Below, piece by piece: positions 42,912-52,200 of a stretch of DNA of 64,000 nt (within the stretch, counting starts at the first letter, position 1; each line of letters begins with the position of its first letter). The notes beneath the pieces were generated by a model, which searched no databases, had not been told where the DNA came from, and saw only the letters and a list, made by a program, of their open reading frames with translations. A program made the translations under genes and the position numbers. The stretch is from Chamaea fasciata (Eukaryota > Chordata > Aves > Passeriformes > Sylviidae): positions 61,887,414 through 61,951,413 of the forward strand of contig JARCOQ010000005.1 in assembly GCA_029207755.1 (NCBI GenBank), in the 5' to 3' direction.

Positions 42912-43827
42912 AATTCCATTGTTTTCTAGCCTAGGAAATGGCTGCTGTGAGTGTTTTTGTTGTTTCTTCTCCCCTTAAGGTGTTTCTTGATGTATTTCAG
43001 AAAGCAGCAGGACTGGACTTCTCCCAAGAACCATCTCCCAGAAACCACGTGTTCAGGATTTTACATCTGAAGTCCTGGTGCTGTTTTCCCACACACACTG
43101 CTATCAGTGTGCTTGCTGTGCACTTGAAGAAGTGTTATGGAGTTGGTTCCCAAAAACCTTTCTCCAAGTGCTAATCTGCCATAAAATGGGCACATAAGAC
43201 CTGGGAATGGAGCTCCAGGATGCTTAAAATTATGATGCAAGTGCATCGTAGCCATAGAGTTGGAATGCAGGAAGATGTGAAAGGCTGCAAGTGTGTACAA
43301 ATATGTTGGAAATGGGTATCTCAAAGGGAAGTCAGGTATAAACAGAGGGACTTGATTACCCTTGGCATGGGGGTGAAAATCGGGTTTTAAAAATATTTTT
43401 GGTTAAGCTTTTTTTTTTTCTTTTCTTTTTTACTCCTTAAATTGATTTCCAGCATATTCTGTCTTGTATGTTTTAGTAGATTTGGAGTCGAGTTCTTTCT
43501 TTGTAGTTAGAATCTTTCTCCAGATTATTAAGGAACAGGTTGGTTCAGGAGGCAAAGAGGGTGACATCCTTTCATGTCTTGGATATAAGTTGCGGAAGTA
43601 AGACACCACTCACACCAGACCACTGGTGACTGTCTCAGGTGCCTTTAAGTTTTGCAGACTTGGCTGTCCAGGAGCAGACTTTGAAAAGCACCTCATAGGG
43701 AACCCTGCAGTTGTCCAAATTCTGCAGGAGATGTAGCTCCCTCTTGCCTGCCTCCCCAGCATCTGGAAGAAAACAAAGCAAGCTTTCACATGTAGAAAAC
43801 TGGAATGATCTGCCTCCCTTTCCCAAC
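42912..43827. other. Intergenic sequence left of the provirus
   Basis: No gene or recognised repeat. A minus-strand open frame (43635-43919) crosses from here into the retroviral 3' LTR remnant and is most likely fortuitous. Confidence 0.65.
43822..43827. repeat. Target-site duplication, left copy (CCCAAC)
   Basis: CCCAAC directly outside the proposed 3' LTR end (which starts TGT on the + strand), identical to 49250-49255. The match extends to 9 bases (CCCAACTGT) because the right flank also continues TGT. A 6-bp duplication fits alpha- and betaretroviral integration. Confidence 0.6.
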
Positions 43828-43893
43828 TGTCGCAGTGATCTCTTGGGATTATTTCTAACTGTGAGGCCTCCAGGCCAGCTGTAGGCCACCACA
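43828..43893 (-). repeat. 3' LTR remnant (about 66 bp)
   Basis: The right part (43849-43893) matches the outer end of the 5' LTR (gaggcctccaggccagctgt, then aggccaccaca). The left part (gcagtgat at 43832-43839) matches the inner U5 end of the 5' LTR. About 250 bp of the LTR are missing between them. The ends are TG and CA, as in a proper LTR. Confidence 0.6.
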
Positions 43894-43894
43894 G

Positions 43895-43905
43895 TTCCCC
43901 TTTTT
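43895..43905 (-). promoter_or_regulatory. Retroviral polypurine tract
   Basis: On the minus strand AAAAAGGGGAA sits one base before the TGTGGTGG start of the 3' LTR. This is the expected position and composition of the plus-strand primer. Confidence 0.8.
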
Positions 43906-44388
43906 GTTTTTAAATACAAAAGCAGTGTCTGTCATCCTCTGCAGGGCCTCTGCAGACAAGATGACAGGCATGGCATTGTGTAAAAACCTAGGTTTTGAAA
44001 AGCTTCAATCAGGCCTTCAACTCAATTCCACAGGCCCAGCCCCTTTTCAGTTGGTGATGTATCCCATATACCTTTGAAGTTGGAACATTCACTCTCGGAG
44101 CTGTCAGGCGGAATAGGTAACAGTACAAGTTGTCAAATTGGCATGGGGCAGGTTTATAGCTTAAAGGTTACCAATTTACAACTTAACTCTAAAAACAGGA
44201 AACACTGCAACTCTCAGAACTGTGGGAAAAACAACCAACAAGAAAAACAATCTGTGTCAAAATCATCAAGTCCTCACATTTGAATATGTATAAAACCTTC
44301 ATGTCCATAAATAGATCAAATCCTTAAATAGACTCGTCATCTCAAGAAAATCCAGTTCTCTGTGTGGCAGGTGTACAAGTTGTTTAGG
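43906..44388 (-). other. Provirus region between integrase and 3' LTR, no env
   Basis: About 480 bp with no signal peptide, surface glycoprotein or transmembrane-subunit features in any minus-strand frame. Either env was lost in one deletion or this lineage lacked it. Confidence 0.7.
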
Positions 44389-45200
44389 TCACTGCTCCTT
44401 GACATCTGCTGGAGCATCATCATGAGGATATTTTCTCTGGTCCTGAGCATGATGTAGGGCAGGACGGACACACCTGGCAGGTATCCACTGCGTTCTGGTG
44501 TCTGTAGAAACACACGCATACTCACATCCCCATGTAATGAGGTCCCATGGACCTTCCCACTTATTCATAATAATGTTTTTTACCATTACCTTAGGTCTAG
44601 GTGGTTGAGCATCACCAGACGACTGCAAGGATAGAAAATGATTCAGGAATGTTGGGTTCTGGGATTTCTCTGGGACTTTTAGGTGGTTCAAGGTGTAGAC
44701 GGCTTTGGCTACTCTACTTTGTGGGGTCTCGCCACACATTTCCCTTTTTTGTTTTTCTAGAATACATTTTAGAGTGCCATGGGCATGTTCGACAATGGCT
44801 TGCCCTGTTGCTGAATGGGGGATACCTGTGTAGTGTTTTATGCCCCGTAGTTGAGGGAATTGTCTAGTGCTGTGTGCAGTGTAAGCGGGGCCATTATCTG
44901 TTTTTATGGTGTGCGGGATACCCAAAGCAGCAAAGCCTGATCGCCAATGCACAGTGGTATCCCTGCTCCTTTCTCTAGTATGTACAGTAGTCCATACAGC
45001 CAAAGAAAACGTGTCAATTGACACGTGCACATATTTTAGTTTTCCGAATTCTGGAATGTGAGTCACATCTGTTTGCCAAATCTGCAAGGCTCTTAGGCCA
45101 CGGGGATGAACTCTCAACTGTGGTGCTGTGCGACCTTGGCAGTCAGAGCAGGAGCTGACTATGTTGCAAGCCTCTGAATTTGATAACAAATTGTCTCTGC
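44389..45200 (-). pseudogene. Retroviral integrase (pol 3' part), nearly continuous
   Basis: A long open frame covers the C-x2-C half of the zinc motif (CSDC), the catalytic core and the C-terminal domain. The core has WQTDVTHIPEF (first Asp), KTDNGPAYTA (second Asp) and GQAIVEHAHGTLK (Glu). Thirty-five residues separate the second Asp from the Glu, the DD35E spacing. The C-terminal part has NKWEGPWDLITWG and TQWIPARCVRP, typical of betaretrovirus-like integrases. The H-x-H half of the zinc motif lies upstream in a different frame, so a frameshift splits the N-terminal domain near 45190. The frame continues to 45252 out of register with the family. Confidence 0.92.
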
Positions 45201-45839
45201 AGGGCTCGCATGCCTTAATGGAAAAAGGCATGTGAAGCCTTTGCTTGTGCATGCCTGTCCAGTTGTGGTGCTGTCCAAGCAGGGCTTGCTAGGCAGTCTG
45301 CATGGGCATTGCCCTCTGCAATGAAGCCTGGTAGATTTGTGTGGCTTCTAACATGTAAAATATAATAGGGACAATCTCTGGCCTGGATGGTATGCCACAG
45401 ACCTTTTAATATGCTGAATAATCGTGCATTATCAATTTCCTTGAGCAGGGCTCGGTCCAGTCTTTGTGTTATATCTGCAACGTAGGCGGAGTCAGTGACA
45501 ATATTTAGAGGAGTGTCTGGAAAACACTGAAAAGGCCATAGCTACTGCAGGTAGCACAACAACCTGAGGTGACCCATTTTCAAAACCTTCCAGTTTCTGC
45601 CATTCCTTTTCTTCTTTCCATGTCACAATGGCTTTTCCCATTTTCCCACACCCATTGGTAAATACAGTGATACCCTTTAGGAGTATACGACTATTCAGTG
45701 GTTTTAAGGATATTTCAGTAGTCCCACCTAATTGCAATAATTTATAACTTGCTAGGTGGTAGTTAATCTGTCCTGAGAAATTTTGTAAAGCACTTTGTGA
45801 AGATGTGCTGTTTGGCATAGCACCATTCAAATTGCTCAT
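45201..45839 (-). pseudogene. Retroviral RNase H domain, frameshifted
   Basis: The first part (45492-45839) holds GITVFTNGCGKMGKAIVTWK. The first catalytic motif, normally T-D-G-S-G, reads TNGCG at 45645-45659, so the metal-binding Asp is lost. A one-base shift near 45510 moves the rest to another frame, where NIVTDSAYVADITQRL, HVRSHTNLPG and EGNAHADCLA are readable. A TAA lies at the junction with integrase near 45217. The domain is recognisable but inactive. Confidence 0.88.
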
Positions 45840-46498
45840 GAGTCACAGGTATAATAATTTTGGAAGGATCTTTTGCAGCCAGTTGCAAACATCTTTGATG
45901 GCATTTAATGATTAGTTGAGTGACTAACTCAAAGATGGTAGCTGCTGTCTCTTTAGGTTGATGGGTAGAAACACCCACTCTTAAGACATGCAAAAGGTTG
46001 GACCACTGAGTATCCCATTGCCCTATGATAACTGTAGGATGGAAATCAACTATGAAAATAAACACAGTAATACATACGTCGGGGTATATCTGATGAACTT
46101 GTCTCTTTGTGACAGCCTGCTCTACTATTTCAAGAGTGGCTTTTGTTTCTGGTGTTAATTTTCTGGGGAAATTCAGATTGGGATCACCTTTTAGGATGTT
46201 AAATAAGGGTGCCAATTGTGATGTAGTCAATCCTAGATATGGACTCAGCCAATTTATGGTACCCAAAAGCTTTTGTGCATTGTTTAGAGTTTGAATTTTT
46301 GTTCAAATTGTTTGTGGCTGTATGGTGTGATCTATGATTTTGAGTCCAGGATGTTTCCAGGGTGGTTGTTGTTGCACTATTTTTGGTGCCACTTGCAGTC
46401 CAAATGTTTTTAATGCTTGCATCAGGCTTGGTCGAATTAATGAAGAATCATTTTTGGTTGGGGTTGCTATTAAAATATTATCCATATAGTGGTAGCAG
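45763..46498 (-). pseudogene. Reverse transcriptase palm/thumb/connection remnant
   Basis: Begins just before the catalytic box YMDNILIA (46477-46488 for YMDN; the family has YMDD). It continues with GLKIIDHTIQPQTI, one in-frame TGA (46303-46305), then the thumb/connection segment LLGTINWLSPYLGL and LAPLFNILKGD. The fingers and the motif A region are missing upstream. The second catalytic Asp is Asn and there is an internal stop, so this cannot be a working polymerase. A frameshift separates it from RNase H near 45790. Confidence 0.9.
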
Positions 46499-46529
46499 TA
46501 CGCCCCCGGAAATTATTCTCTGACTCATG

Positions 46530-47177
46530 TTAATGCCTGAGCCATTTTAAGGCTTGTGTGGGATATTTCATGCCCTTTAAAACAGTGTCCACTTTAAAAA
46601 AATCCATTCCTACCTGGACTCCCCGTGCAGAAAGAACATCCCACCCCCAGAGGTTGAGTGCTGCTGCAGTAATGTATGGTCAGATGGTAGCTGTTTGACC
46701 TTCGGGATTTTTGACCAACACCGATTTGCTGTTCAAGCAGCTCGGTGTGGTTCCCCCAAGCCCAGCAACAGCAGCCCCTACAGCTGTGGTGGGCCATGAT
46801 GATGGCCAGATATGGGCAGACATGATGGTAACATCCGCCCCTGTGTCAACCATCCTGCTGACCTGTATTTGTGAGGGCCTCGCCTGAGGCATTATAACAG
46901 TGCACACCATATTAGGTCTTTCATCACTTATGACCTGAGTCCAGCACACCTGGGGTTCTCCGGTGGATCCGATGCCTTGGTCTCCTCGCTCTATAGGCTC
47001 TGTTTTGGGGACAAGAGACTTAAAATAGATGAGTTGGGCAATTTGTGTTTTTGTAGGGATTGTCATGGGTGGAATAGGGGTTGAAACCAAAGCATGTATC
47101 TGCCTGGTGAAATCTGCGTCAATAACACCAGGGTGCACAAAAATACCTTGTAGAGTAGCACTGGATCCCCCAATCAA
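46530..47177 (-). pseudogene. Retroviral dUTPase C-terminal part plus aspartic protease
   Basis: The first part has GIFVHPGVIDADFTRQIHAL and TKTQIAQLI, characteristic of retroviral dUTPase. The protease follows, with the active site DTGADVTIM at 46827-46847 and AAVAGLGG. An in-frame TGA at 46680-46682 cuts the C-terminal end. After it the same frame reads NLWGWDVLSARG, the usual protease end, then jumps to a segment resembling the RT motif B loop (near 46550). A deletion therefore removed the start of RT. It ends at TAA 46530. Confidence 0.9.
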
Positions 47178-47236
47178 CAGTGCACTCAGTCCTCTCCTGA
47201 TGGGCCTGTGGGCCTCGAGAGGGACCTTGTGTACCT

Positions 47237-47467
47237 TTAAAGTCTTGTGCTTGTTAAGATGGATGTGGAACCATCCATTCCAGCTGCTCCTCTGGTCTTT
47301 CTCGTGAGCTGGTCACAGAGGCTCTGACAGGAAGGTGGGAAGATGCTTGTATCATGGCACATCTCCCCTTCACACTGGGTCTTCCGTTTCCCTGGTCCAT
47401 AAAGGAAGTTCTGTTGGAATGAATTCAGGATCTGCATTGTCTGGTCAGTAGATTGGTTCTTCCACAC
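47237..47467 (-). pseudogene. Start of retroviral dUTPase region (different frame)
   Basis: The frame contains GAAGMDGSTSILTS, which resembles the N-terminal substrate-loop segment of retroviral dUTPase (G-S-A-G-h-D type). It stops soon after, while the next frame (46530-47177) carries the rest. A frameshift near 47240 splits the domain. Confidence 0.75.
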
Positions 47468-47964
47468 TGGCTACAGGTTGTATTCCTTCGTCCATGAATT
47501 GTCCCCGGTAGTGTAGACTTATGGGGACAAATGGCTTTTTGGTGACCTGGTTGTCCACATCTGTAGCACAGGAGTGTCACTTTTGCAGCTGCCACTATGG
47601 ATTCTGCTAACAAGAACATCGTGGGTATTGGATCCAACCCAACCTTGGTGCATGCATTTGCATCCAAGGATGGGTTCTCATTTGGCAGCAGTCCTAAGAC
47701 CCTTCAACAGTCCTCATTAGCATTGCCCTTGGCCAATTGTAAAATTAACTGATTTCTGACCTCTATGTTTATCGTTTCTCCATTGCATCTTGCAGTCTTT
47801 CTGTGAACTGTAGATATGCCCTCATTAATTCCCTGTCTGACCTTTGAGTAGGTCTGGGTTGGATTTGCCATGTTTGTTACCTTAAACAATGCCTGCATCC
47901 CCAAATCCTTTACTTGTGTCAGCACTAGTGAATCCAGCCTGGCTTGGAGCTGAGGGCAAGCCAA
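47425..47964 (-). pseudogene. gag capsid C-terminal part and nucleocapsid zinc knuckles
   Basis: One frame with a single TGA (about 47704-47706). The first half has ALFKVTNMANPTQTYSKVRQ and QLILQLAKGNANEDC, typical of the capsid C-terminal domain with its major homology-type region. After the stop there is a canonical CCHC knuckle, CYRCGQPGHQKAIC, at 47527-47568. A second knuckle has lost its His (CSQCGRTNLLTRQC, Leu at the His position). The N-terminal capsid domain is missing upstream. Confidence 0.88.
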
Positions 47965-48026
47965 TGGTGGTAGTCCTAAAAGCTGAAAGACCCCTACCTC
48001 ATAACATGGCTCTTCTCAGGTGACCT

Positions 48027-48791
48027 TTAGGTTTCTTTGCTTGGCCGTACTTGGCTACAAGCTGATGCAGTTTGGAAAGAACTGGCTACTGAAAAGGTGT
48101 TTAACCATCTGGTGCTTTTTCCACTGCCCCTTATTACCGGGTATGCTTCAGTTGTGCCACGCTCAGGTTCCTGACTTCCCGATAATGGCTCAGCAATCAC
48201 TTCTGTGGGGCTCGGTCCCGTGTGGCCGTGGGGCGCTCCACATGCAGGGCGGGACGGCGCGGGGGCTTGGTCCTGGATGGCCATTTTGCTCCTCAGCACA
48301 CCTGGAGCGGCAGCCACGCCTCCCACCGGCTCTCCTGATGCCTGGTTCCCCTCACCTGCCTTGGAAGGTGTCTGCGGCGCCCCTCCGCCACCCTTGCATT
48401 CCACTCTCTGTAGCTGCCTTAGCAGGTCCATTATGAGTCTCCATGGCTTAGTAACGCTGATGGCAGCCTCGTCTCCAATGGATGCTGCTTGAAGTATGAG
48501 CCTGCCAGCCCGGTCCCATATTTTAAAATCTAAAACAGCCCCTTCAATCACATCCATTTTGTGGCTTTTGCACCATGTTAGCAGGGCAATTAGAGCCTGG
48601 TTAACATACTTTAGACCTCGTTTCTTAACAGAGATGTCTATACCTGGAGGGTAGGCTCCTCTGGCGTAGAGCCCCATGTTCCTATCCTGGTGGCTTCTTT
48701 TTAAATCCTCAAATAAGGCGGGCGTCCAGACGCAGACACATTTTTCCACACCATCTTCTGCAGCTCTACGCACCACAGGTAGCAACTCCAC
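48027..48791 (-). pseudogene. gag matrix and linker region
   Basis: A 254-codon open frame whose N-terminal half includes YPPGIDISVKKRGLKYVNQA, LLTWCKSHKMDVIEGAVLD and PWRLIMDLLRQLQR, resembling avian betaretrovirus-like matrix proteins. The second half is Pro/Gly/Ala-rich linker. Its frame differs from the capsid fragment downstream, and about 150 codons of the N-terminal capsid appear deleted at the junction (48027 to 47964). The true gag start is uncertain, because open sequence continues towards the leader. Confidence 0.82.
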
Positions 48792-48852
48792 ACGCTGCCT
48801 TCGCCAGGGTTCCGCAGCTCTACAAGTCGCGGGTAGCAGCTCTGCACACTGC
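48755..48852 (-). repeat. Two 44-bp imperfect direct repeats in the proviral leader
   Basis: 48755-48798 and 48809-48852 are alike along 44 bases (both contain gcagctctac and ggtagca), differing mostly by transitions. A third partial copy (ccgctctacacacggcgg) lies near 48888-48905. They sit between the primer-binding site and gag. Confidence 0.7.
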
Positions 48853-48910
48853 AGGCAGCTGGTCCCGCTGCCTTCCTGCCTCCTCCGCTCTACACACGGC
48901 GGCTTGTTGA

Positions 48911-48929
48911 AATCACATCGGTGTCACCA
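48911..48929 (-). promoter_or_regulatory. Primer-binding site, tRNA-Trp type
   Basis: The minus strand reads TGGTGACACCGATGTGATT. It differs at two positions from the Trp primer site used by the avian leukosis/sarcoma group (TGGTGACCCCGACGTGATT). It starts 2-5 bases after the 5' LTR end. Confidence 0.85.
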
Positions 48930-48931
48930 GA

Positions 48932-49249
48932 CTTTGCAGTGATGTGTCGGAGGCAGGAAAGCAACAAACACACAAGAAGGCCATGCAGCAACAGCCACGT
49001 TTATCTTCTCCTTATTTAGATCAGGAGGCCCGTGCAGTTAATCTTCATTGGCTGAGCTCTTTGCTGTTTGCCACCCAACCACCCAGCCAGTAGCAGCCTG
49101 AATCCCCAACAGGATTCCTGGGCCTGCTCTCCAATGGGCCTTACTGGTTGAGTTACATAAGGAAGGGAATTGTGTAATCAACCACATTTCAGTTATAAAG
49201 TTGGGATTATTTATAACTGAGGCCTCCAGGCCAGCTGTAGGCCACCACA
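48932..49249 (-). repeat. 5' LTR (about 318 bp)
   Basis: On the minus strand it starts TGTGGTGGCCTACAGCTGG, matching the 3' LTR remnant, and ends next to the primer-binding site. The inner end may be 48932 or 48935, since the terminal CA is mutated or shifted. A TATA-like element (minus TCTAAATAAG, 49011-49020) lies at a fitting place for a U3 promoter. Confidence 0.82.
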
Positions 49250-49255
49250 CCCAAC
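49250..49255. repeat. Target-site duplication, right copy (CCCAAC)
   Basis: CCCAAC immediately outside the 5' LTR, identical to 43822-43827 at the other end of the provirus. Confidence 0.6.
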
Positions 49256-52200
49256 TGTTGATACTGGAACAATATAAAACCGTTTTTTCTGGGCATTTGA
49301 ATTAACGCTTCACTGAGAAAAATAGTGAAGTTCAGCCAGAAATGTTCACACCATTCTTCTGGGTTCTCTGTAAACTTATCCATGTTTTTTTCTACATTCT
49401 GTTCCCATTTGTGTTCTTGAGGTTTTCTGTAGAGACTGAAGGCTGTGGCACATGTTCACTGGGCTAATTAAGGTTTAGGACAGTCTTGCCCACTGCTGTG
49501 TTTTCCCTTCCACAGGGCAGAAATGGCGAATGATGTCTAAACTCGCCCTGCTACAAAGCAGAGCTCGCCTTGAGGAGCCAAGGTTTCATCCTGAGGCTAA
49601 AGCACTGCCAGAAGTGCTTGATGTAGTTCTGTTGATGGAATCAGCAGCAGAAGCATGTGTATAACATAAAGGTTATTATGTTTGACTATGTATAAGTAAC
49701 ATTTAAACCACTCAGAAATATTTTTTTCCTAAATCTACATAAAGGTTTATGCAGCTATATTTCTAGGTGTCTAGTGGTATCAGCTAAATTTTTCTACGTT
49801 GACAGAGCCTTCTATTTTAATGAACATTTCCTCAGTGGCTTTTATTTTGTCCAATGAGTCTTTCATGGAAAACGTTTTAGAGTAAGCGTGCGGGCTGTCT
49901 GTCTTTAAGCTTTGCTATGGAGATGTAAAACTGCAATGTAGAGAACGTCTGAGAACCTGTGCACATATCCTTGCAGGCTGCGAGGCCACCACTCCGAGCA
50001 CAACTCTGCAGCCTGGCTACTTTCCTAGGAGCTTATTAGCCTGTTGGCTCTACAAGCCATTGGGTTGTGTAAGAAGTTGTTGTGTCCTCCTGTAATAACG
50101 AGTACTTGAAGCATCCAGCATTGAGTAACACGCTTAGACACGGAGGAAATAAAGATCATCTCTGAGCCAAACGCTGGTCCTGATGTCCCCCACTGCTCCC
50201 ATGGTGGTGGAGGGGTACAAGTCCTCGGTGTTTTGAGGTGTCCTGCTGATGGCAGTCATTGCAGGGATGATGGGATTCTCATTCCCAAAGTCTCCAGCAC
50301 ACATTTTGGGGAAGCAGCTGCTCCATAAGCTTACATCTCTGATAACGCAGCTCCTGTGCCCCAGTGAGGTTTTAATGTCTTTCACACTTATCTGGTTCAC
50401 ACTGAGATCACACTTATTAGATGTAGCTAAAAGATAAGTGATAGACCTCATTTATTCCATAAAGTTAAACAAAGACTACCGAAAGCAATAAGTAAGATCT
50501 GGGAAAATAAGCCTTAGCACAAGGATGTTTTATCTTTCAAAGTGAGAAGGTTTATGCTCTCCCAGGGAACTCCTTAAGGAGATCCTGGATGAAAGAAAAC
50601 CAAAGCAGCCTTGTTTTAACTACCTGAAAACTTAACTTTCTGCCTAGCTATCAGTTCAAGAGTTCTTCCCCCCAGGCTATGCAGCAGTGTGCAAACGGGG
50701 CATGTCATTTCCCTTGATGAGATGCTGCCCTACTGAGAGCTGATAGTTCTTTGGTTTCCTGCCACTATTCATGCTCTGGGGCTTCACAGAAACACACAGG
50801 GAATGCAAACAGAAAATCAAAAGGTAACCTTGAGGACTTAGATGGCTACCACTGGCATTTCAAAGTCACTCTTAAGTACTCCTTTCTTTCTTTCCTAAGT
50901 TAGAGGATTTCTTGATTATGTGACTGCTTTTAGTCGCTTAGCATCCCTGGGACTGCAACACTGGTATTTTGCAGATCATTTGATAAAATAGAAAAATAAT
51001 AATCTGAGATGCCAGTGTATTTTGATCACATTTCCATTTTTTTCATCTGAAGAGGTCAACTTAACCACAGATGTAAACCTACAGCATAACCTCCAAAACA
51101 CATAAAATCCCCTTTGTTTTCTTGCCGACAGCCTATATGATTTGCACAATCAATCTTTTCCTGGCCTTGTAGTACCTTTCAGCTGTATGCTAGAGATGTT
51201 TTACAGTATCTCTGAGAGTCTCATGACTCAAAGGTATATTAAGGTTTCAGCAGAGTCTTGGACATTGGAGCTCTTTAAGTTTTCCAGTAGTTATTGGATA
51301 GCCTGCTGGAACCAGCTACTTCAACATCACTTCATCAACCAGCTCTCCTCTTTTCCATCTGACTTCATGTGAAGAAGAATACTCTGGGTGCTCCCTGGGC
51401 ACCTTGACATGTCCCCTAAAAAAGAAGCTGAATCTTCCCTTTCAAGGAGTCATTGATTTTTTTTTTTTTTCCACACTGATTCCTTTTCTTTACCTGGTAT
51501 ATCCACTCCAGAACAGAAGTTTGCTTTCATCCAGCACTTGCATCCTTGGGTGAAAAGCAGTGGGCATAGGTCAAGTACCAATCCAGAAACAGGGACAATG
51601 TTTTAGTGCTTTTCACTTCAGACAGACAGAAATTTCTGACACCAGAATCAGTGACTAAATTGAAAATGAAAATTGCTATTGTCAAGTCTTGCCTTCCTTT
51701 ATGGATGTTCATGGCGATAAAAAGAATCTCAGCTCTCCTCATCAGATGTTAATAAATGGGTCTAAGAGATTCAGGCACTGCTGTGTCTGACCTCTGACTG
51801 GGGTCAGGGGAGTGGAGCTGAATCCTTTCAGGAGATCGATCATTTTTAGGAAAGGCCCAAGGCCAGTCCAGAACAGGCTGTGTCATGAAAATGTCTGATG
51901 ACAATTCTTTTATTTCCACAGGATCTGAGCTTAGTCCTCACACCCTTCCTGGAACAGCCATTTGAGAAATGTTGCACATACCTTTCTTCATGGCCATTTT
52001 TCCCATCTAGCAAAGATTCAAACACTTCTGTCAGCTGTACAGCCTCATTCCCAATTAGGACAGCTCTTTGGGCTTGTCCCAAAATCCCTCCAATGGTTGC
52101 AGAATTCCATCCAAATGAAGAAATTAACATCTGCTTTATTTGCTAATCTTCCCATCCCTGTGGCTGAGCCATCTTTGGACGCTGAATACCAAGACCATTT

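Larger units (their letters stand above)
43828..49249 (-). mobile_element. Class II (beta/alpha-like) endogenous retrovirus, env-less, degraded
   Basis: Read on the minus strand the order is 5' LTR, Trp-type primer-binding site, leader, gag matrix, capsid C-terminal part, zinc knuckles, dUTPase, protease, RT remnant, RNase H, integrase, polypurine tract and 3' LTR remnant. The dUTPase ahead of the protease and the CCHC knuckles point to the betaretrovirus-like class. A Trp primer site is known from the avian sarcoma/leukosis group. No env is found between integrase and the polypurine tract (about 480 bp). Large deletions removed the capsid N-terminal part and most of RT. Several stops and frameshifts separate the rest, so the copy cannot be autonomous. 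CCCAAC flanks both sides (43822-43827 and 49250-49255), fitting a 6-bp target duplication. The element is antisense to both host genes. Confidence 0.93.

Noticed and set aside
43635..43919. Minus-strand open frame crossing the 3' LTR remnant
   Set aside because: It joins host flank and LTR sequence across the insertion edge, so it cannot be an ancestral gene.
44738..44755. Purine-rich run inside integrase resembling a second (central) polypurine tract
   Set aside because: It is explained by Lys/Arg/Glu codons of the integrase frame, and a central tract is not expected in this virus class.
50134..50451. 105-codon minus-strand open frame
   Set aside because: Looks partly protein-like, but no family, acceptor or donor could be matched. 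Weaker than the frame near 52 kb.
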